DNA of 64,000 nucleotides. Source: Chryseobacterium carnipullorum (GTDB lineage Bacteria; Bacteroidota; Bacteroidia; Flavobacteriales; Weeksellaceae). A model generated the notes under the pieces. That model worked only from the letters and a program-made list of their open reading frames with translations. It had not been told where the DNA came from and ran no database searches. The position numbers and the translations under genes were made by a program. The stretch's first letter is position 1. Every line of letters begins with the position of its first letter. The stretch spans positions 62,001-126,000 of the forward strand of contig NZ_FRCD01000006.1 of assembly GCF_900142785.1 (NCBI RefSeq). The letters are read 5' to 3'. This document shows, piece by piece, positions 54,701-64,000 of this stretch.

Positions 54701-55724
54701 TTATCTTCGTGATTAGTCACAGCCCCTCAATTAAGAAGGCTTTTTTTGTAATAGTTGTGAATTGCTTTCAAAAATTATTATCTTCGTGATTAGTCACAGC
54801 CGGTGTTCTGTGCAAGCATTATCACACATGGTTGTGAATTGCTTTCAAAAATTATTATCTTCGTGATTAGTCACAGCTAAAAAAGATTATATCTTTACAC
54901 CGTAATAGTTGTGAATTGCTTTCAAAAATTATTATCTTCGTGATTAGTCACAGCGGTTGTGAGTCTCATTTTTAGCAACCATACGTTGTGAATTGCTTTC
55001 AAAAATTATTATCTTCGTGATTAGTCACAGCGGTGTTTGGATTAAACCAATTGATTCAGATGTTGTGAATTGCTTTCAAAAATTATTATCTTCGTGATTA
55101 GTCACAGCTTTTTTATAATCAGCGTTTTCTTTGATGGTGTTGTGAATTGCTTTCAAAAATTATTATCTTCGTGATTAGTCACAGCCTTCTCTGGTATTTG
55201 AAGCAAATAGAAAAAGTTGTGAATTGCTTTCAAAAATTATTATCTTCGTGATTAGTCACAGCATTAGAACTGACAAGAAAAATAGAAAAGCTGTTGTGAA
55301 TTGCTTTCAAAAATTATTATCTTCGTGATTAGTCACAGCATGAAGTCAAGTATTCTGAGTGGAATGTTTGTTGTGAATTGCTTTCAAAAATTATTATCTT
55401 CGTGATTAGTCACAGCGAAAGACTGGAAAGCAGCAGTTCGCACATGGTTGTGAATTGCTTTCAAAAATTATTATCTTCGTGATTAGTCACAGCCATCCAG
55501 TTACCGAACCCAAGTAAACACATGTTGTGAATTGCTTTCAAAAATTATTATCTTCGTGATTAGTCACAGCCATCAGTTGGATATTCAATCATTATCGAAG
55601 GTTGTGAATTGCTTTCAAAAATTATTATCTTCGTGATTAGTCACAGCACACCGGAAACACACCCGAAAGGGCTTTATGTTGTGAATTGCTTTCAAAAATT
55701 ATTATCTTCGTGATTAGTCACAGC
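51750..55724 (+). CRISPR. Type II-C CRISPR array, 52 repeats and 51 spacers
   Basis: Repeats are 47 bp, beginning GTTGTGAATTGCTTTC and ending GTGATTAGTCACAGC. Every copy I compared, including the first and last, is identical. Spacers are about 30 bp (29-31), unit about 77 bp; the count comes from unit spacing checked at several points along the array. Direction: the 5' part of the repeat pairs with the tracrRNA anti-repeat, so crRNAs are read on the plus strand, convergent with the cas genes. Spacers 15 (52875-52904) and 22 (53414-53443) are identical. Each repeat contains TTG (positions 2-4) and TATCTTCG (26-33), 21 nt apart, resembling a Bacteroidota promoter. The last 12 nt include an inverted GTGA/TCAC. 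Confidence 0.98.
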
Positions 55725-55727
55725 CTC

Positions 55728-55768
55728 AAAAAACAATCTACTGAAAATCAGTAGATTGTTTTTGTTTT
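55728..55768. terminator. Bidirectional terminator between array and cas2
   Basis: A 15-bp perfect stem (AAAAACAATCTACTG / CAGTAGATTGTTTTT) with an AAAAT loop, starting 4 bp after the last repeat. It closes the array on the plus strand and the cas operon on the minus strand. Confidence 0.88.
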
Positions 55769-55781
55769 TAGGATTTAAAAT

Positions 55782-57010
<1,229 letters not shown>

Positions 57011-57018
57011 AATATATT

Positions 57019-60000
57019 TTACTGATTCAAGATATTACCTAAACGATCAATTTTTACTTTAATAAAAATATCTTTTATAGATCTTTTATTGTAAGAAGCT
57101 GTTTTAGAATCGAATGAACCTGAAGCTTTTTGTTTCTTTTCGTTCCAAGCCATATCCATTTCTTTAGGATAAATATTTTTAGCAAATGAATTTTGGCTGA
57201 AATAAATTGTGTATCCTGAAAAGTCATTTACATTATAAATCCTCTCTAATTGCGACTTATTTAACTTGCTGAAATCAATGAGATTTGGTGATCCCAACTC
57301 GTCTTCTGTTGGAATATAAACTAAATCTAAAGGAGATAAGTTTTGATATAAAGAAACTCCATGTTCATTAGTTTCAGGAACTGCTTGTAAGCCTTGCCTT
57401 AATCTTTCAATAACAATATCTAAACGAATACTTTCAAATTTCTTTTTTCCATTCTCATCTTTATATATTGCAAAAAATAAATTTGGAGAACCTTGTACAT
57501 ATTTATCAATTTTATTTCCCGTTTGTCCTAAAGCAAATCGTCCCTTTCCTTTTTCATATAGTCGAACTTTGATAATTGGCTGATGTGATTTACCATCATT
57601 ATACTTTTCAATATTTTTATTCAAGTCTTCAATTCCTTCTGGTGAAAAAGCCAATTCAGGATTATCATCTCTTGCCTCAAGATAATTTCTGAGGATTTTA
57701 TGAATTCCAGTATCCGTAATCTTTTTGATTTTTTCCAAATTGAAGCTTGTATCCAAAGATTTTCTTGTGGCAGTAATAAATTCTCCATTGCTCTTTTCTA
57801 CCCAAGGTAAATCAATTTTACCCGAAACGGTTTCTTCGTGTAATGATTTTCTTATCGCCCAATTCGTTCCCGTCTGTTCTACTCTTTCTTTGGTTTTCAC
57901 ACCATCTTTTTCTACATATTTTTCATAATAATTAGTCGCTTTATTGATAACACGAAGATTCTGTTTAAAGCTTACAATAATTTTATCTAAACTACTTTTT
58001 GCTTCAACTGTGAAATTATCCCAAGGTTTTAAAAATTGTTTCGGAACTTCTCGTTCTATTCTTTCTCCGGTTTGCGGATGATTGTAAACAACCTTTTCAA
58101 ACTTCATCAGTTTCTTTTTCAAATCGTAGCGTTTGGTATCAGATTTTGCTGACTGATTGTTCAACAGATTCACATGCTCTTTCGTCGCACAAGCAATAAC
58201 CAAAGCATCCAAAGCGTGATGGCGATGGTCTATCCTTTTCTTTGAAAATCCTTTGGAAAATTCAATTGGAACGGTTGGTAAAAATTTCTGATGATTCTCA
58301 TTCCAAGCAGTAAAATCTGTTGAATTGGTCAATTGATTCATTCTTTCAAAACGTGGCAAAATCAATTCATTCCAAACATCATTTAAACCCCAATCTTGTT
58401 TTAATTGAGTGGTAATCTTTCCATTTCCTGGAACGATATTTTTTGAATTCACACCTTCATCCGAACCATCTTCTACCCTCACAATATTGGATAAAACGCC
58501 AGAAATATACTTGCTGATATGACGTGTATCGTTCATTTGGCGTTCAATCATTTTTTCAGGAATTTCTTCTAAAAGGAGTTTGTTTTTTTTGCCTCGATTA
58601 TTGGCGTAATGTTTTTTGACGAAATCTTCATATTCTTCTGCTTCAAAAACCTTCACACTTTTTCCAAAACCACACTCAACAATAGTTCCTCCAAATTGTT
58701 TTATAAACCCAAGTCCTATATAATTATCTTTCAATTTATTAACTGCCGATTCGCAAATGATTTTATTGCTAAAACTGTCATCAAAATATCGACTTTGCGG
58801 AATGATATGTTCAATTTCATATTCTGGCGTGAACAATTTATTTAAAGGAATAATTTGTCCTGTATAAGGCGATTTATACTTTTGCTCCAGCCAGAGTTTG
58901 TATCTTTTTAAATCAGATGACGAAGGTTGGGCTGTTTTGGTGATTTTCAAAATATCATCCTCAATTTCTATATCCGATTTTAAAATTCCATCTTCATAAA
59001 TTTTCAAAATCTCCTGTTGCATCGGAGAATACGGGCGAACATTTTCCACTGAATTGTCATTCATCATTTCAGCCAAAAGAGCTTTGATACGAAGATTCGT
59101 ATTTTCATTTTCCGTAACCATATTGGTAATTTGCTTGCGGTCTTCGGCTGTATTTTTCATTTCACGCCCGAGTTCAATATGAATTTCATTGAAGAAATCT
59201 TTAGCACCATTTCCGTATTTCAGCCAAATATCTTTAACCACACGAAGTGTTTCTGTAATCACCTGTTCCACAATCGGGTTACGAAGCGAATGTTGTTTGA
59301 ATTCTTTTAAAAATTCTTCCAAATCATCTGCTGAATTCCATTTTCCAATCATCGATGCTTCAGAGTGCCTGCCGTAAACAATGTATTGAGCCAGCCACAA
59401 TTGCAAACCTTGAAAATGGCTTTCAGTAGTAAGATTAATGGCTTTTTCTCTTACTTTATCTTTGATATTTTCGTCAAATTCTCCGGTGATAATTTTCTGA
59501 ATTCTATCTTTTGAATAATCATTGATATTTTCGTAATTCCAAAATTTTCCCAATCGCATCAACGGCAACAATTTTTTAATCGCTTTCTCTGAAAAAGAAC
59601 CAAATTCACTTTTAAACGGTGGGAACTTTTTGAAAGCTTCGAAGAAAGAACTTTCATCCAGATTATTTTTTCCTGCAAAAGACTTTAAAGCTTTTTCATA
59701 TTCAATTTTATCATTTACAGAATAGATGATGTGCCAAATCTTCTGCTCAATTTCTCTCGTCAGGAAATCATCAGAAATATTTTCGACTTTATCTAACCTT
59801 GAAGAAATCATCGTTTTGGTCTCATTACAGGGATATTTTTTGGCTTCTACAAAATTCCAGCGATGCGTTTTTTCATTTAGCTTAAAATGTTTCAGCAAAG
59901 CTTTTTGTTCAACTTCCTTTCGGTTATTCAAGAACTCAAACAAACTTTCAAAATCTTCTGTCGAATTTAAAAAATCATTTGTAATATTGGAGTCATCGTC

Positions 60001-61353
60001 TCTTTTATAAATATTTAAATTAAAAATCCATTGCCAGATGCGAAATTCCTGATAATACGGATTCGATTTCGGAATCGCTTTTAAAAACTGAGTGTGCTCT
60101 ACTCCATTTTCATCTTTGTACTTTCTAAACTCCAAAGTACAGTTTGAGATAGATGATTTCTGACTTCTCAAAGGTCTTTGATAGAAAATTAGATCTTCCA
60201 TTAGAAGATGTACAAATTCTTTTTTGCTTAAAGTCAGTTGATGCGCTTCATTATTCCTATACAATTCACGAACGCAATCATTATACAAATCATCATTTTT
60301 TAGCTCCTGATGAAATTCTTTCTGCTTTTCTAAGATTTGTTTGAGCTCATCTTTATAAAATTTTCTTTCAATCGTCCGGACCAATTTTCCTTTGATTTTT
60401 TGTTTCGGATTTTGAAAAAGCGTTTCATAAATATAGGTTCCGACAGTTTTGTGAGATTTATCGATTTCCTGTTCGGTTTTTTTCTTTACAAGTGTCCAAT
60501 CCGTTTCAGCGGGAGCTCTAAAACTTCTTTTTTCATTTCCGTCTTTATCGGTTTTAATGCTTCCATCATCATTCAAATCAGTTGTGACAATGAAATCTCT
60601 TGTTTTATCTTTCCAATCAAACAAAGGCATTTTACTCGAACGTCTGTAAATCCAACCATTTTCCAAAACCAAAGAATACCAAATATCAGATTTCCCTTTT
60701 TGAGGTTCATCTGCCAAAACATCTACAATTTTTAAAGAATAAAACTCAACCAATTTATTCGAATTTTCTTCTTCTTCCTCGCCACGCGATTGATAATACC
60801 CACGTTTTTGATTAAAATTTAAAAGAATCCAAGCCAGTTCCTCTTTCTCTATTTTTTTGGAAAGCGCTTTTTTGCGGAGATAATAAATCGTCCAGTCGTA
60901 AGGAATTTTCTTATTGTTTTCTAAAAGCTGAGGTTGATGATTTTTAAAATCAATAAGCATTTCTTCAAAAGAATTTTTAAAAATAAATCCTTCCGTATCA
61001 TAAGCTAATTTCGGTTCGGTTTCTTCTTTGAATTTCCCAAATCTATTATTAAAATCAATTTGCGAAGCATAATTCTTAGGAAGAAAATTCATAATATTTA
61101 AAACTCGATGAAGCCTTTCTCTCCTCAAAAGAAACCGTTCACGCAATCTTCTTACGCTTCTATACTTTGTTCTGTCAGCAGTTTTGGAAACTGCTGCTCC
61201 TTCAGCAAACTTCCCCATATCTCCTACGTCCATAGGAATAATCCTACTTCCCATCCCAAGAATTTCGCCTTGCTTATTTTCAAAATCTTGTTTAATTAAC
61301 GCCCAACCAATTGAGTTGGTCCCCAAGTCTAATCCAAGTATATTTTTAATCAT
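57019..61353 (-). CDS. cas9: CRISPR-associated endonuclease Cas9 (type II-C, large form)
   Basis: 1444 aa from the ATG at 61353; a TTG one codon upstream is less likely. RuvC-I LGLDLGTNSIGWALIK (Asp9); Arg-rich bridge helix about 60-88; alpha-helical REC to about 700; RuvC-II FFNEIHIELGREM (Glu about 727); HNH EYEIEHIIPQSRYFDDSFSN (His about 849); RuvC-III RIDHRHHALDALVIA (His about 1046, Asp about 1049). All catalytic positions are present, so it should be an active dual nuclease. Length matches the large II-C Cas9 proteins of Bacteroidota. The C-terminal PAM-interacting domain cannot be read for specificity. First gene of the operon. Confidence 0.98.
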   Translation of the reverse strand: MIKNILGLDLGTNSIGWALIKQDFENKQGEILGMGSRIIPMDVGDMGKFAEGAAVSKTADRTKYRSVRRLRERFLLRRERLHRVLNIMNFLPKNYASQIDFNNRFGKFKEETEPKLAYDTEGFIFKNSFEEMLIDFKNHQPQLLENNKKIPYDWTIYYLRKKALSKKIEKEELAWILLNFNQKRGYYQSRGEEEEENSNKLVEFYSLKIVDVLADEPQKGKSDIWYSLVLENGWIYRRSSKMPLFDWKDKTRDFIVTTDLNDDGSIKTDKDGNEKRSFRAPAETDWTLVKKKTEQEIDKSHKTVGTYIYETLFQNPKQKIKGKLVRTIERKFYKDELKQILEKQKEFHQELKNDDLYNDCVRELYRNNEAHQLTLSKKEFVHLLMEDLIFYQRPLRSQKSSISNCTLEFRKYKDENGVEHTQFLKAIPKSNPYYQEFRIWQWIFNLNIYKRDDDSNITNDFLNSTEDFESLFEFLNNRKEVEQKALLKHFKLNEKTHRWNFVEAKKYPCNETKTMISSRLDKVENISDDFLTREIEQKIWHIIYSVNDKIEYEKALKSFAGKNNLDESSFFEAFKKFPPFKSEFGSFSEKAIKKLLPLMRLGKFWNYENINDYSKDRIQKIITGEFDENIKDKVREKAINLTTESHFQGLQLWLAQYIVYGRHSEASMIGKWNSADDLEEFLKEFKQHSLRNPIVEQVITETLRVVKDIWLKYGNGAKDFFNEIHIELGREMKNTAEDRKQITNMVTENENTNLRIKALLAEMMNDNSVENVRPYSPMQQEILKIYEDGILKSDIEIEDDILKITKTAQPSSSDLKRYKLWLEQKYKSPYTGQIIPLNKLFTPEYEIEHIIPQSRYFDDSFSNKIICESAVNKLKDNYIGLGFIKQFGGTIVECGFGKSVKVFEAEEYEDFVKKHYANNRGKKNKLLLEEIPEKMIERQMNDTRHISKYISGVLSNIVRVEDGSDEGVNSKNIVPGNGKITTQLKQDWGLNDVWNELILPRFERMNQLTNSTDFTAWNENHQKFLPTVPIEFSKGFSKKRIDHRHHALDALVIACATKEHVNLLNNQSAKSDTKRYDLKKKLMKFEKVVYNHPQTGERIEREVPKQFLKPWDNFTVEAKSSLDKIIVSFKQNLRVINKATNYYEKYVEKDGVKTKERVEQTGTNWAIRKSLHEETVSGKIDLPWVEKSNGEFITATRKSLDTSFNLEKIKKITDTGIHKILRNYLEARDDNPELAFSPEGIEDLNKNIEKYNDGKSHQPIIKVRLYEKGKGRFALGQTGNKIDKYVQGSPNLFFAIYKDENGKKKFESIRLDIVIERLRQGLQAVPETNEHGVSLYQNLSPLDLVYIPTEDELGSPNLIDFSKLNKSQLERIYNVNDFSGYTIYFSQNSFAKNIYPKEMDMAWNEKKQKASGSFDSKTASYNKRSIKDIFIKVKIDRLGNILNQ

Positions 61354-61442
61354 CAATATAATTTTTGATACAACATAAAAATAGAAAGAAAAAATTTATT
61401 AAAAATGAGGTTTTCCGTAAATCAACTATATAATTTTTCTCT

Positions 61443-61450
61443 TATATTTG
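61443..61450 (+). promoter_or_regulatory. -7 element of the tracrRNA
   Basis: TATATTTG fits TAnnTTTG. It predicts a start about 6 nt downstream, at 61456, exactly where complementarity to the CRISPR repeat begins. Confidence 0.7.
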
Positions 61451-61455
61451 TATCA

Positions 61456-61531
61456 ATAATTTTGAAAAGCAATTCACAATAAGGATTATTCCGTTGTGAA
61501 AACATTCAAGGCGGGGCAACTCGCCTTTTTT
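61456..61531 (+). ncRNA. tracrRNA
   Basis: The anti-repeat at 61456-61479 pairs with repeat positions 2-25 at 22 of 24 positions, leaving a 2-nt internal bulge. It is followed by a short GGA/TCC hairpin (the nexus region, AAGGATTATTCCGTTG) and a final stem GGCG / CGCC with a T6 run ending at 61531, acting as terminator. It lies divergent from cas9 and about 100 bp from its start, and next to tex. Length about 76 nt, typical of compact II-C tracrRNAs. Confidence 0.9.
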
Positions 61532-61570
61532 CATTATAAAGCCTTATTTTAGCCTTCCGAAAACAAAATA

Positions 61571-63694
61571 ATGACGACCGTAACCTTTATACAACAACAG
61601 CTCAACATATCCGAAAAGAGCATCAACAATACCCTCCAATTATTAGCAGAAGACTGCACTATTCCTTTTATTTCCCGTTACAGAAAAGATAAGACCGGAA
61701 ATCTGGATGAAGTTCAGATCGAACAGATCTCCAAAATCAGCAAACAGTTTGAAGAAATTGTAAAGCGAAAGGAAAGCATCCTCAAATCAATTGAAGAGCA
61801 GAATGCTTTAACTCCGGAATTGAAACAAAGGATTGAAGAAAGTTTTGATATCCTGGAGCTTGAAGATTTATACCTGCCCTTCAAAAAACGCAGAAAAACG
61901 AAAGCAGATACCGCTAAAGAAAAAGGACTGGAACCTTTAGCCAGGATCATTATGAGTCAGAAAAGCAATGATCTGCAGTTTCTGGCCTCCAAATATGTGA
62001 ACAATGACATTTCTTCAGAGGAGGAGGCACTACAGGGCGCAAGAGATATCATGGCGGAATGGATCAATGAAAATATGTACGTCCGTAAAAATCTTCGCCG
62101 ACTGTTTCAGCGTAAAGCATTGATCACTTCTAAAGCGGTCAAGGCTAAAAAAGATGAAGAAAATGCACAAAAATTCTCGCAGTATTTTGAATGGGAAGAA
62201 AGTTTGAGCAGAACTCCCTCTCACAGGCTTTTGGCCATGCTGAGAGCTGAATCGGAAGGTTTTGTGAAAGTAAATATTGGTATTGATAAAGATGAAGCCG
62301 TTGATTTTATAGAGAAAGCCATCATTAAATCCAACAATGAAAGTTCGGAACAGATCGCGCTGGCGATCAAAGACAGCTACAAAAGACTTTTAGAACCCGC
62401 CATTTCAAATGAGGCTTTACAGGAAGCCAAAGAAAAAGCGGATAAAAAAGCGATTGAAATATTTTCTGAAAACCTAAGTCAGTTGCTTCTTGCTCCGCCT
62501 TTAGGAGAAAAAAGAATTTTAGCCATCGATCCAGGATACAAAAGCGGATGTAAAGTGGTCTGTATTGACGAAAAAGGCGATCTGCTCCACAATGAAACCC
62601 TCTACCCTCACGCTCCTCAGAATGAAAGTGGAATGGCAATGAAAAAGATCCGCTCTATGGTGAATGCTTATAATATTGAGGCCATCTCCATAGGAAACGG
62701 AACAGCAAGCCGTGAAACGGAATTTTTCATTAAAAAAATAGCTTTTGATAAACCATTGCAGGTTTTTGTAGTTTCGGAAGCTGGAGCATCGGTCTATTCT
62801 GCAAGTAAAATCGCAAGAGACGAGTTTCCATCGTATGATGTGACGGTACGGGGTGCCGTTTCTATCGGAAGAAGACTGGCAGATCCGCTTGCAGAGTTGG
62901 TAAAAATTGATGCCAAATCCATTGGTGTGGGACAGTATCAGCATGATGTAGATCAAACCCAGTTGAAAAACGAACTTGACTCAACGGTGATGAAGTGTGT
63001 GAACTCCGTAGGAATCAATTTAAATACAGCCAGTAAATCATTGTTGAGCTATGTTTCTGGAATCGGAGAAAAAATGGCGGAAAACATCGTTAACTACCGT
63101 ACTGAAAATGGTGCTTTTGAAGATAGAAAGCAGCTTAAGAAAGTGCCAAGACTGGGTGAAAAGGCTTATCAACAGGCCGCAGCGTTTGTAAGAATTACCA
63201 ATGCTAAAAATCCTCTGGACAATTCTGCCGTGCATCCGGAAGCTTATGGCATTGTAGAAAAAATGGCTAAAGATTTGGGCATTAAAACCAATGAACTGAT
63301 TGGCAGTAAGGAAAAAACAGCTTTAGTAAAGCCTGAAAATTATATTACAGAAGAGATCGGAATTTTAGGGATCAAGGATATTTTAAAAGAGCTTGAAAAA
63401 CCAGGCTTAGACCCCAGAAAAGCGGCCAAAGTATTTGAATTTGATCCTAATGTAAAAAGCATCCGGGATTTGAAACCAGGCATGATCCTTCCCGGAATTG
63501 TCAATAACATTACAGCATTCGGATGTTTTGTAGATATGGGAATCAAGGAAAGCGGGCTGGTTCACATTTCTCAACTGAAAGAAGGATTTGTCTCTGATGT
63601 GAATGAAGTGGTCAAACTTCATCAGCATGTGCGCGTAAAAGTAACGGAAGTAGATGAGGCAAGAAAAAGAGTGCAGCTAAGTATGATTTTATAA
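61571..63694 (+). CDS. tex: RNA-binding transcription accessory protein Tex
   Basis: 707 aa. Order: N-terminal helical domain (YLPFKKRRKTKADTAKEKGL), YqgF/RuvC-like domain (ILAIDPGYKSGCKVVCIDEK, AISIGNGTASRETEFF, EAGASVYSASKIARDEFP), tandem helix-hairpin-helix (LSYVSGIGEKMAENIVNYR), and a C-terminal S1 domain (LPGIVNNITAFGCFVDMGIK, SGLVHISQL). Tex binds nucleic acid and affects transcription. It follows the tracrRNA terminator by 40 bp; TATTTTAG about 20 bp upstream may be its -7 element. Confidence 0.95.
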   Translation: MTTVTFIQQQLNISEKSINNTLQLLAEDCTIPFISRYRKDKTGNLDEVQIEQISKISKQFEEIVKRKESILKSIEEQNALTPELKQRIEESFDILELEDLYLPFKKRRKTKADTAKEKGLEPLARIIMSQKSNDLQFLASKYVNNDISSEEEALQGARDIMAEWINENMYVRKNLRRLFQRKALITSKAVKAKKDEENAQKFSQYFEWEESLSRTPSHRLLAMLRAESEGFVKVNIGIDKDEAVDFIEKAIIKSNNESSEQIALAIKDSYKRLLEPAISNEALQEAKEKADKKAIEIFSENLSQLLLAPPLGEKRILAIDPGYKSGCKVVCIDEKGDLLHNETLYPHAPQNESGMAMKKIRSMVNAYNIEAISIGNGTASRETEFFIKKIAFDKPLQVFVVSEAGASVYSASKIARDEFPSYDVTVRGAVSIGRRLADPLAELVKIDAKSIGVGQYQHDVDQTQLKNELDSTVMKCVNSVGINLNTASKSLLSYVSGIGEKMAENIVNYRTENGAFEDRKQLKKVPRLGEKAYQQAAAFVRITNAKNPLDNSAVHPEAYGIVEKMAKDLGIKTNELIGSKEKTALVKPENYITEEIGILGIKDILKELEKPGLDPRKAAKVFEFDPNVKSIRDLKPGMILPGIVNNITAFGCFVDMGIKESGLVHISQLKEGFVSDVNEVVKLHQHVRVKVTEVDEARKRVQLSMIL

Positions 63695-63735
63695 GTTCTG
63701 CTTTATAAAGATCTTCAATAATACCAACCAAGTAA

Positions 63736-64000
<265 letters not shown>

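Noticed and set aside
61354..61356. TTG as Cas9 start codon
   Set aside because: An ATG follows immediately and gives the usual start spacing to the RuvC-I motif.

Overview
The window looks like a chromosome segment from a Chryseobacterium-like member of the Flavobacteriia (Bacteroidota, Weeksellaceae). The evidence is low GC, near absence of Shine-Dalgarno sequences, many starts preceded by the Bacteroidota -7 element TAnnTTTG, GLPGLI-family secreted proteins, tRNA genes without an encoded CCA, and a large type II-C Cas9 with a 47-bp repeat. No numerical composition was computed and no database was searched; family names rest on motifs read by eye.

Layout. 1-16.8 kb holds housekeeping and accessory genes: a cut-off M61 peptidase, a sensor kinase next to a PBP4-type carboxypeptidase, peptidase E, an XRE regulator beside a perfect 30-bp palindrome, a colicin-immunity-like protein, fructose-6-phosphate aldolase, a BlaI/M56 (BlaR1-like) regulatory pair with visible operators, and a GLPGLI protein. 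17-24.8 kb has a divergent GNAT/MocR pair, a second GLPGLI gene, five tandem initiator tRNA genes, and a tsaC-like / CPBP protease / yaaA / prmC run. 25-28.5 kb has a secreted lectin-like pair followed by decayed genes. 28.5-34.2 kb is a rhomboid-parC-membrane protein-parE block on the minus strand. 34-40.4 kb has a broken two-component gene, an aminotransferase, cardiolipin synthase, an SDR and an AraC regulator.

40.4-44.1 kb carries a family of small GG-leader, cysteine-rich peptides. Five lie in tandem and a sixth, divergent one lies about 2 kb away. One copy is inactivated by a stop codon, and another is frameshifted at an A8 tract or starts at an alternative ATG. The five clustered copies share the cysteine spacing C-x7-C-x6-C-x4-C. 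No exporter or maturase is encoded nearby. ychF and ferritin lie between the cluster and the sixth copy.

44.2-51.4 kb has a GH10-like lipoprotein, typA, a phage tail-spike-like beta-helix protein with no phage context, DUF1294, a broken GIY-YIG gene flanked by REP-like palindromes, and YceI. 51.45-61.53 kb is a complete type II-C CRISPR-Cas locus: leader, 52 repeats with 51 spacers, convergent cas2-cas1-cas9, and a divergently transcribed tracrRNA whose anti-repeat matches the 5' part of the repeat. The window closes with tex and the start of a HAD phosphatase.

The items most worth a second look are the cysteine-rich GG-leader peptide family, the promoter-like motif inside every CRISPR repeat, the five initiator tRNAs separated by covarying hairpins, and the GIY-YIG/palindrome pairing.
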